Origin: an uncultured Roseiflexaceae bacterium
Lineage (GTDB): Bacteria; Chloroflexota; Chloroflexia; Chloroflexales; Roseiflexaceae
Length of the DNA stretch: 16,399 nucleotides
Direction: 5' to 3'
Assembly: GCA_937988885.1 (NCBI GenBank)
Contig: CALKHR010000027.1
Coordinates: forward strand, 1-16,399
Shown: piece by piece, positions 6,514 to 12,697 of the stretch
How the letters are laid out: each line of letters opens with the position of its first letter
Position numbering within the stretch: position 1 is the stretch's first letter
Made by a program: the position numbers and the translations under genes
The notes under the pieces: generated by a model
What the model saw: the letters and a program-made list of their open reading frames with translations, nothing else
What the model was told of the DNA's origin: nothing
The model's database searches: none

Positions 6514-7311
6514 ATGGTAAGGCTTTATTTCCTGCTGATCGGGGCGCGGATTCGGGCGCAGATGCAGTACAAGGTGTCGTTTCTGATCAATCTTGTGGGC
6601 TTTATGCTGCTCACGGGCTTAGAATTTGGCGTGGTGGCGGTGTTGCTGCTGCGCTTCGGCTCGGTGGGGGGATGGTCGTTGTACGAGGTGGCGCTGTTGT
6701 ACGGGCTGACGAGCTTGGCGCTCGGCCTCGCCGAGATGATTGGCCGTGGCTTCGATTCGCCGTTTGAGCAGATGATGGTGCAGGGCAGCTTCGATTCGAT
6801 CTTAGTTCGGCCATTGGGGACGCTGTTTCAGGTGTTCACCTCGGATTTTCAGTTGCGGCGTTTGGGGCGTTGTTTTCAGGCGATCGCCGTGCTCGTGTAC
6901 GCGCTGTGGAATCTGCCGATCGTGTGGTCGCTGGCGAACGTGGTGCTGCTGCTGCTCACGATCGTCGCGGGGACGCTGATCTATCTGGCGCTGTTTCTGA
7001 TCGGCGCGACGATCTGCTTCTGGACGATCAAGACGCCGGAGGTGATGAATGTGCTGATCTTCGGCGGCGAGGAGATGACGGGATACCCGCTCAGCATCTA
7101 TTCCTCGTGGATGCGAACGCTCTTTTTATCGGTGGTGCCGTTGGGCTTTGTGAATTACCCTACCGCGCTGTGGCTGTTGAATCGCACCGATCCGTACGGT
7201 TTGCCTGCGTGGCTGGCGTGGTGTTCGCTGTTGGTGGCGCTGCTGTTCTGCGGGGTGGCGGTGGCGTTCTGGCGCTTGGGTGTGTCGCACTACACTTCGA
7301 CGGGATCGTAG
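6514..7311 (+). CDS. ABC-2 type transporter permease (second subunit)
   Basis: The protein has 265 residues with six or so membrane segments (COG3694-like). The motifs G-R-G-F-D, S-F-D-S-I-L-V-R-P-L-G-T-L-F-Q and T-G-Y-P-L-S-I-Y are typical of this permease family: the first two are in cytoplasmic loops and the last is ahead of the final membrane segments. I prefer ATG 6514 (M-V-R-L-Y-F-L-L-I-G-A-R-I-R-A) on homology; AAAGG lies about 11 bases upstream. An upstream GTG at 6478 is possible and would nearly abut the stop of the first permease. The two genes are one operon, and the proteins are expected to pair in the membrane. No ATP-binding subunit is encoded in the window. Codon use matches the partner gene. 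Confidence 0.9.
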   Translation: MVRLYFLLIGARIRAQMQYKVSFLINLVGFMLLTGLEFGVVAVLLLRFGSVGGWSLYEVALLYGLTSLALGLAEMIGRGFDSPFEQMMVQGSFDSILVRPLGTLFQVFTSDFQLRRLGRCFQAIAVLVYALWNLPIVWSLANVVLLLLTIVAGTLIYLALFLIGATICFWTIKTPEVMNVLIFGGEEMTGYPLSIYSSWMRTLFLSVVPLGFVNYPTALWLLNRTDPYGLPAWLAWCSLLVALLFCGVAVAFWRLGVSHYTSTGS

Positions 7312-7332
7312 CGCGGCTGTGCGTTTGGCCCG

Positions 7333-7341
7333 TGGTATACT
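7333..7341 (+). promoter_or_regulatory. Extended -10 promoter of the yvcK-like gene
   Basis: TGG TATACT (7333-7341) lies 22 bases after the permease stop and about 100 bases before the start codon. There is no good -35, which is acceptable for an extended -10. It would give the yvcK-like gene its own transcript. Confidence 0.45.
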
Positions 7342-7442
7342 TGCCCTGTTGGCTCGGTTGGCTTCTGCCACATCGCTCCGATGTGGGTCCGCCAGAGGCC
7401 GACGTGAGGCTTGAAGTGTTGTGCACTGTTAGGAGAATGGCT

Positions 7443-8441
7443 ATGCCCGATTCGTTGAAGGTTGTCGCTATCGGCGGAGGTGGCGGCGCGACACAGGTGC
7501 TTAAGGCGGCACAATCGTTCACCCATCACCTCACGGCGGTGATTGCAGTGACCGATACTGGTCGTTCGACGGGCTTGGCCCGCACCATCGGCGGCATTCC
7601 AGCACCCGGCGATCTGCGCGCGACGATCGCGGCCTTCGCTACCAATAAGCAGATGGCCGACCTGTTGCAGTTTCGGTTCAGCGGCGCTGGCATCCCGCAG
7701 TTGGAGGGCATGGCGTTCGGCAACTTGATGATCGCGGCGTTGGCGCAGGTCGAGCAAGATTTCGCCCGGGCTGTCGAGTTGGTGGCGCAATTGGCGGGTT
7801 GTGAGGCGCATGTGCTGCCCGTTTCGACGGCGGATACGCATTTATGCGCAGAGTTGGTCGATGGCACGCTGCTCGAAGGCGAGTTGGCCGTGCGTGGATT
7901 GGACAAGCCGCCGATCGCGCGTGTGTTCCTGCGCGACGACGCTCCGGCGTATCCGCTAGCGCTCAAGGCTATTCGCGAGGCCGACTTGGTGGTGCTGGGG
8001 CCGGGCAGTTTGTTTACGACGCTGTTGGCGGGCTTGCTGTTGGGTGGCGTGGTGGATGCACTGCGCGAGACAAAAGGCCAGGTGGTGTACGTCTGCAATA
8101 CAACCACGCAGCCCGGCCAAACCGACGGCTATCGGGCGATCGATCATGTGCGGCGCGTGGTGGAGCACACTGGCCCGGGTGTGGTGGACAGTGTGCTGAT
8201 CAATACGAGCGTGCCGAACGCTGAGGCGCTGCAGAAGTACGAGGCGGAAGGGCTGTTCTTGCTGCGCCCCGACGATGCCGAGCGCGCCGCGATCGCCGAA
8301 CTGGGTGTGCGGCCCATCTTTCGCGAACTCACTGAGACGGTGAGCGAGAAGCGCGCCCTGTGGAATAAGCAGGACACGGTGCGTCACGACCCTGCGGCGC
8401 TGCAGTTGGCGCTGCGCGAGTTGCTGAACCTGGACGCCTAA
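7443..8441 (+). CDS. YvcK/CofD-like protein (gluconeogenesis factor family)
   Basis: The 332-residue protein belongs to the CofD/YvcK superfamily. The nucleotide-binding start V-V-A-I-G-G-G-G-G-A-T-Q-V-L (7-20) replaces the usual G-G-G-T-G. It is followed by D-T-G-R-S-T-G (38-44), P-A-P-G-D-L-R (53-59), G-N-L (93-95), G-P-G-S-L-F-T (186-192) and C-N-T-T-T-Q-P-G-Q-T-D-G-Y (218-230). The last two fit YvcK better than the lactyl-phosphate transferase CofD. YvcK proteins bind UDP-sugars and affect cell-wall and central carbon metabolism; CofD makes coenzyme F420. No F420 genes are nearby, so I favour YvcK-like, as a divergent branch. ATG 7443 is chosen over 7437 because AGGAG (7431-7435) lies 7 bases from it but only 1 base from the other. 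The usual rapZ and whiA neighbours are missing. Its stop overlaps the stop of the convergent gene. Confidence 0.87.
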   Translation: MPDSLKVVAIGGGGGATQVLKAAQSFTHHLTAVIAVTDTGRSTGLARTIGGIPAPGDLRATIAAFATNKQMADLLQFRFSGAGIPQLEGMAFGNLMIAALAQVEQDFARAVELVAQLAGCEAHVLPVSTADTHLCAELVDGTLLEGELAVRGLDKPPIARVFLRDDAPAYPLALKAIREADLVVLGPGSLFTTLLAGLLLGGVVDALRETKGQVVYVCNTTTQPGQTDGYRAIDHVRRVVEHTGPGVVDSVLINTSVPNAEALQKYEAEGLFLLRPDDAERAAIAELGVRPIFRELTETVSEKRALWNKQDTVRHDPAALQLALRELLNLDA

Positions 8442-9028
8442 CTGACCCGTGTGCGGGTACCGATGATGCGCGGCAGGAAGCGCGGTTTGTGGCCCATTGC
8501 GGCGCGGTAGGCGGGGTTTGCGTGCAGCACGCTCTCTTCGAGGTTGATGCGTTGGCGCAGCACCCAACTGTGCGCGAGGCCGCCGAACAGCGCGGTAAGC
8601 CAGGCGCTGTGGATGAGCGGCAGGGCCAGCAGTTCGACGAATACCGCCACATAATTCGGGTGGCGCACCCAGCGGTACGGCCCTTCGCTCACCACGCCCA
8701 GCGAGCGCGAATCGACGACTTGCACGTTCCAGTGCCCTGCCAGTGTGGCGATCACCCACCAGCGCAGGGCATTGGCACAGAGAAAGAGCAGCAGCATCGG
8801 CAGGGCCAGTGCCGGAACCAGCGCGCGGCCCAGCAGCCACACTTCGAGCGCGGCGCAGAGCAGGATGCCACCATGAAGCAGCACCATCCAGCGAAAGTGC
8901 GGCTCGGCCAGCGGTGCGGCTCCCCGTTGCGCAAGGGCGCGCTGGTGCCGCCGCGAAATGTTCATCTCGACTAGCCGCCCAACCCCCACGGCGGCGAGCA
9001 GAAGCGTAAACACGATCGCGCTTGTCAT
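8438..9028 (-). CDS. Isoprenylcysteine carboxyl methyltransferase-like membrane protein
   Basis: The protein has 196 residues. It has four to five hydrophobic segments and the ICMT-family signature G-P-Y-R-W-V-R-H-P-N-Y (116-126) followed by N-L-E-E-S-V-L (162-168), which line the S-adenosylmethionine pocket. In the same family, B. subtilis BpsB (YpbQ) and Streptomyces SrsB methylate alkylpyrones or alkylresorcinols made by an adjacent type III PKS. Here the type III PKS lies 12 bases upstream on the same strand, with GGAGAAAAG in the gap as ribosome binding site. The natural inference is O-methylation of that PKS product in the membrane. Protein prenyl-cysteine methylation is unlikely in bacteria. 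The 3' end overlaps the stop of the convergent yvcK-like gene by 4 bases. Confidence 0.9.
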   Translation of the reverse strand: MTSAIVFTLLLAAVGVGRLVEMNISRRHQRALAQRGAAPLAEPHFRWMVLLHGGILLCAALEVWLLGRALVPALALPMLLLFLCANALRWWVIATLAGHWNVQVVDSRSLGVVSEGPYRWVRHPNYVAVFVELLALPLIHSAWLTALFGGLAHSWVLRQRINLEESVLHANPAYRAAMGHKPRFLPRIIGTRTRVS

Positions 9029-9040
9029 CGCTTTTCTCCG

Positions 9041-10090
9041 CTAGTTGAACTGCAATAACAGAAGTTCTGCGCTCAACCCCGGCCCGAAGCCTGCCATTAG
9101 GCCGTAGCTGCCCGGCGTGAGCGTGTGGTGCTGCATCCACTCGTGCAGCACGAACAGCAGCGTGGCGCTGGAGAGGTTGCCGTAATCGCGCAGAATGTGC
9201 CACGATGGCGCGGTTTTGTGCGCGGGAATGTGCAGATGCTCTTCGAGGTTGTGCAGAATCTTTTTGCCTCCGGGATGCAGCAATACGGCGCTGAGTTGAT
9301 CGATGCTGAGGTTGTGGCGGGCCAGGAAGGTGTTGATCACGGTGCCAATGTGATCGCGAATCAGGTCGGGCACATCGCGCGAGAGCACCATGTGAAAGCC
9401 GCTGTCGCGCAGGTCGAAGCCCATAGCGTTGAGCGTGTCGGGGAAGAGATGCGCCGTGGTGTCGATGATGCGCACGCCGTTGAGCGACTGGTTGTGGATG
9501 AGCGCTGCAGCTGCGCCATCGCCGAACAGCGCGCACGAGACGAGGTTGGCCTGCGAGTCGTCGTGGCGCTGAAAGGTGAGGGTGGGCAGCTCGACGGTGA
9601 TGACCAGCGCTGTGCTGCCGGGGAAACCTCGCACCATCTCGCGCGCTCGCGAGAGCGCCATGGCCCCGGCGACGCATCCAAGTTCGGTGATCGGCAGGCG
9701 GCGCACATCGGGGCGAAAGCCGAGCTCTGCAATCAGGTACGCATCGAGCGAGGGGATCATATAGCCGGTGCACGAGACGCTGATCAGGAAGTCGATCTGG
9801 TCGGCGCGCATGTTGGCGTTGCGCAGGCATTGTTGCGCCACCTTGCGAGCCAGTGCGACGGCGTGCTCCTGGTAATCGGCGTTGGTCTGGCCAAGCGTGC
9901 GCGGTTGGAGCAGCGTTTCGAGCGGCACTACGCTGTAGCGTTGCTCGATCTGGGCGTTGTCGAAGATCGAGAGGACGGCTTCCATCCGGCGCGGGCTGAG
10001 CTTAAAGACCTGTTGCATAGCCCGTTTGGTGGCTTCGCGGCTCATGGTGTGGGCGGGTACGGCTGTGGCGGTGGCTGTGATTGTTTCCAT
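9041..10090 (-). CDS. Type III polyketide synthase (chalcone/stilbene synthase family)
   Basis: The protein has 349 residues, normal for the bacterial family. The catalytic triad is intact: Cys139 in I-T-E-L-G-C-V-A-G-A, His272 in V-L-L-H-P-G-G, and Asn305 in R-D-Y-G-N-L-S-S-A-T. The C-terminal G-F-G-P-G motif is at 334-338. Such enzymes load an acyl-CoA starter on Cys, extend it with malonyl-CoA, and cyclise it to alkylpyrones or alkylresorcinols as soluble homodimers. With an ICMT-like gene directly downstream, membrane-directed phenolic or pyrone lipids are the likely product; the starter length cannot be read from sequence. The start ATG has AGAGGAAA 5 bases upstream. The 435-base region before it separates it from the VWA gene and probably holds its promoter, though I could not pick one. 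There is no frameshift or missing motif. Confidence 0.96.
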   Translation of the reverse strand: METITATATAVPAHTMSREATKRAMQQVFKLSPRRMEAVLSIFDNAQIEQRYSVVPLETLLQPRTLGQTNADYQEHAVALARKVAQQCLRNANMRADQIDFLISVSCTGYMIPSLDAYLIAELGFRPDVRRLPITELGCVAGAMALSRAREMVRGFPGSTALVITVELPTLTFQRHDDSQANLVSCALFGDGAAAALIHNQSLNGVRIIDTTAHLFPDTLNAMGFDLRDSGFHMVLSRDVPDLIRDHIGTVINTFLARHNLSIDQLSAVLLHPGGKKILHNLEEHLHIPAHKTAPSWHILRDYGNLSSATLLFVLHEWMQHHTLTPGSYGLMAGFGPGLSAELLLLQFN

Positions 10091-10525
10091 ACGATTTCCT
10101 CTTTGTGCAAAGGTCGTACCAATGGTGCCAAAGCCTTTCCAAATCCTGTCATATCAACTTCGGTTAGATAGTTGCCGTAAACAGGCCAGGTAGCCTGCGG
10201 CGGCAAGGTACCCTCCGTTGTTCTGATGGTGACATCGCTGTTCCGCAAAGCATTGGCGTTGTTCTCGGTTCGATACCGCTGGTGGTGATGCTAGTATCGC
10301 TTGAACATGCAGAATCGCGTAGTTCATCGGGTATGCTGGTTGTTTGGGTGAAGACGAGGATGTGGTATGCGGGCAGGATGAGCGTGCCTGGGTGTTATGT
10401 GATGGCATGTGGCACGCAATGTGCCATCAGAGCGAGGATGAGCGCGGAAACGCCGAATATTGCCACATTGCGAGAATGGACATACGAGCCGCAGGCGTTG
10501 CAGAGACGAGCCTACCGATATGATG
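10091..10525. other. 435-bp noncoding region upstream of the type III PKS gene
   Basis: No reading frame here is convincing. Visible structure includes CGATAC (10271-10276) pairing with GTATCG (10294-10299), TGGCAC-GCAAT-GTGCCA (10410-10426) nested in a GATGGCA/TGCCATC dyad (10401-10428), and the 10-mer AGGATGAGCG at 10375 and again exactly 60 bases on at 10435. These could be operator sites for the PKS operon or ends of the VWA transcript. No hairpin has a T tract. Confidence 0.5.
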
Positions 10526-11734
10526 TTAGATCACTGCTTGAAGTGGTCGTTGTTTGCGTTCAGGCTTTCTGCTGCCGATCGACGAAAGTTTCTCTCCAAG
10601 CTCCTCAAGACTGTTGAGGTTGTGGACGGGCAAGAAGTCATCGACGTGCGGCAGGGCGGCCTGCATCCCTTGCGTGAGCGGCTGATAGCCAGGCGTGCCG
10701 AGCAGCGGGTTCAGCCAGATCAGCCGATAGCAGGAGTGTTGCAGGCGGCTCATCTCGCGCGAGAGCAGTTGCGGGTCGCCCCGATCCCAGCCATCGCTGA
10801 TCAGCAGCACCACCGCGCCGCGTCCTAACACGCGCCGCCCCCAGTGGAAGTTGAAATCCTTGATCGCTTCGCCGATGCGGGTGCCGCCCGACCAATCGTT
10901 GACATGCTTGCTCACCGATTCGATCGCATCGTCGATATCGCGCTGCAACAGTTGGCGGGTGATGCGGGTGAGACGCGTGCCGAACACGAACGATTCCACA
11001 TCGCGCAGGCCGTTGCTGATGGTATGGATGAATTGGAGCAGGATGCGCGAGTAGCGCTCCATCGAGCCGCTGATATCGCAGATGACCACGAGCGGACGTT
11101 GACGGGTGCGCGGCTCGCGCCAGGCCATTTCGAGCGGTTCGCCGCCGTAGCGCAGATTGCGCCGCAGCACGCGCCGCATGTCGATCTGGCGGCCCTTCGG
11201 CGTCGAGCGTTTGCGCCGTGTGGTGCGCGGCTCGATGCGCCAAGTCATCTCGCGGAGCAACTGCTTGCAGGCCTGCACTTCCTCCCAGGTGAACGCGCCG
11301 AAATCCTTCTTGCGCAGCGCCTCGGTCGCACTGTATGAGAGCAGGATCTCGGTTTCGGGCTTCTCTTCCTCTTGCTTCTTGTTGTTGTTGCCGCCATCGC
11401 CCGGGGTGCGGGCTGGGCGCGGCAGGCGCAACGGCTTCTGTGGCACCTCGGTGCGCGGCAACAGCAAGCCAAGCGGATCGAGGCTGCGGTTGCGCCAGAA
11501 GAAGGCGAAGGCCGCATCGAACAACGGCAGATCCTCGCGCCGACGGATGAGCGTACAGCGGGCCGCGCTGCGGAAGTCCTCGCGGTTGGTGATTGGTGCG
11601 TAGTCAAGCGCTTGGAGAAGGTCAAGCGCTTGACCGGGGCTTACATCGACGCCCATCGTGCGCAGCAGTTGCGTGAATCCAAGGATTTGCTCGACGATAT
11701 GGCCTGGTTGTTCGGAGGGCATGGTTGGGAACAT
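10526..11734 (-). CDS. CoxE-type VWA domain protein
   Basis: The protein has 402 residues. An N-terminal helical region (1-105) is followed by a Pro/Gly/Asn/Lys linker (105-130) and a C-terminal von Willebrand factor A domain (about 213-385). The MIDAS metal site is complete: D-I-S-G-S (220-224), the Thr of G-G-T (285) and I-S-D-G-W (312-316). The best match by eye is the CoxE family (COG3552). There is no signal peptide, so it is cytoplasmic. It follows a MoxR ATPase gene by 22 bases. MoxR-VWA pairs act as chaperone-like machines that insert metals or remodel protein complexes; CoxD-CoxE mature carbon monoxide dehydrogenase. No cox structural genes are present here, so the client is unknown. 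ATG 11734 is chosen because GAGG sits about 8 bases upstream and earlier starts would overlap moxR; ATG 11722 lacks a ribosome binding site. Confidence 0.9.
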   Translation of the reverse strand: MFPTMPSEQPGHIVEQILGFTQLLRTMGVDVSPGQALDLLQALDYAPITNREDFRSAARCTLIRRREDLPLFDAAFAFFWRNRSLDPLGLLLPRTEVPQKPLRLPRPARTPGDGGNNNKKQEEEKPETEILLSYSATEALRKKDFGAFTWEEVQACKQLLREMTWRIEPRTTRRKRSTPKGRQIDMRRVLRRNLRYGGEPLEMAWREPRTRQRPLVVICDISGSMERYSRILLQFIHTISNGLRDVESFVFGTRLTRITRQLLQRDIDDAIESVSKHVNDWSGGTRIGEAIKDFNFHWGRRVLGRGAVVLLISDGWDRGDPQLLSREMSRLQHSCYRLIWLNPLLGTPGYQPLTQGMQAALPHVDDFLPVHNLNSLEELGEKLSSIGSRKPERKQRPLQAVI

Positions 11735-11756
11735 AGCACGGCCTCGCGTTCCAGCA

Positions 11757-12647
11757 CTATACGCTAACCTTCTCCAATATCGATTTGGCCCCCGCGCCAC
11801 GCACTTGGCTCACGTCGTCCTGATATTTGAGGATGGCGCCGAGCGTATCGTCGATCAGGCTCGGGGTCAGTTCTTCGGCGTTGAGCGCCACCAGAGCCGA
11901 GGCCCAGTCGATCGTTTCGGCGACGCCGGGCAGCTTGTAGAGATCGAGCTTGCGCAACTCCTGCACGAAGCCGACCAACTGGTGCGCCAATTTCTCGGGG
12001 GTGTCGGGCAGCCGCGCCGCCACGATCTGCAGCTCTTTTTCGAGCGACGGATAATCGATCCAGTAGAACAAGCAACGGCGCTTCAGCGCATCATGCACTT
12101 CGCGGGTGCGGTTGCTGGTGATGATCACGATCGGCGGCTCGTTTGCGCGAATGGTGCCGATCTCGGGGATGCTGATCTGCCAATCGGAGAGTAATTCGAG
12201 CAGGAACGCCTCAAACTCCTCATCGGCGCGGTCGAGCTCGTCGATCAGCAGGATCGGCGGCTTCTCCCACGTTTCTTCGATTGCCTGCAGGAGTGGGCGT
12301 TTGATCAGGAACTCAGGCCCGAAGATCTCCTGCATGGTCGCTTGAGACTCGCTCCCGCCCGTTGCTTCGAGCAACCGGATCTGGAGCATCTGACGGGTGT
12401 AGTTCCATTCGTAGATGGTCGTGTTGACATCTAGCCCTTCGTAGCACTGCAAACGAATGAGGTGGCGATCCAGCATCCGTGCCAAAGTTTTGGCGATCTC
12501 CGTCTTGCCAACACCGGCCTCGCCTTCGAGCAGCAGTGGCTTCTGCAGTTTGAGCGCCAGGAAGATCGCCGTAGCGAGTGGGCGATCGGCCACATAATTG
12601 TGCGACGCAAGCGCCTGCTGAAGATCATCGATCGTAGCAAAGGTCAT
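11757..12647 (-). CDS. MoxR family AAA+ ATPase
   Basis: The protein has 296 residues. Walker A is G-E-A-G-V-G-K-T (42-49) and Walker B is I-L-L-I-D-E-L-D (132-139). Sensor 1 is I-T-S-N (176-179), with a candidate arginine finger in the A-L-K-R-R-C segment (187-192). The C-terminal lid domain is present. The N-terminus M-T-F-A-T-I-D-D-L-Q-Q-A-L-A-S-H-N-Y-V-A-D resembles CoxD-type MoxR proteins. The protein should form an ATP-driven hexamer that works with the downstream VWA protein on an unknown client complex. ATG 12647 is chosen from homology and GAGG about 10 bases upstream; the in-frame ATG at 12662 lacks a ribosome binding site. It has its own extended -10 promoter in the short gap after the hydrolase gene. 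Confidence 0.93.
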   Translation of the reverse strand: MTFATIDDLQQALASHNYVADRPLATAIFLALKLQKPLLLEGEAGVGKTEIAKTLARMLDRHLIRLQCYEGLDVNTTIYEWNYTRQMLQIRLLEATGGSESQATMQEIFGPEFLIKRPLLQAIEETWEKPPILLIDELDRADEEFEAFLLELLSDWQISIPEIGTIRANEPPIVIITSNRTREVHDALKRRCLFYWIDYPSLEKELQIVAARLPDTPEKLAHQLVGFVQELRKLDLYKLPGVAETIDWASALVALNAEELTPSLIDDTLGAILKYQDDVSQVRGAGAKSILEKVSV

Positions 12648-12686
12648 AGCGGTCTGCCTCATATGCAATCGGTGGGTGACTGATGT

Positions 12687-12695
12687 ATTGTAGCA
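12687..12695 (-). promoter_or_regulatory. Extended -10 promoter of moxR-VWA
   Basis: The minus strand reads TGC TACAAT (complement of 12687-12695), five of six matches to TATAAT with the TGn extension. It lies about 40 bases before ATG 12647 and partly inside the 3' end of the hydrolase gene region. No -35 is evident. Confidence 0.45.
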
Positions 12696-12697
12696 TA

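Noticed and set aside
7956..9830. A very long minus-strand reading frame across the yvcK-like, methyltransferase and PKS genes
   Set aside because: It is antisense or frame-shifted to three well-supported genes, is rich in Arg, Ala, His and Gln, and matches no family. It reflects GC-rich codon bias.
9125..10171. A plus-strand reading frame of about 350 codons opposite the type III PKS gene
   Set aside because: The minus-strand PKS has an intact catalytic triad and family motifs; the opposite frame shows no recognisable domain.
10042..10248. A minus-strand frame overlapping the PKS start
   Set aside because: It overlaps the PKS gene out of frame, and the Pro/Gln-rich end is a frame shadow.
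10282..10617. A plus-strand reading frame of 111 codons in the region before the PKS gene
   Set aside because: It runs into the antisense of the VWA gene, has no good ribosome binding site, and has a composition unlike the neighbouring genes.
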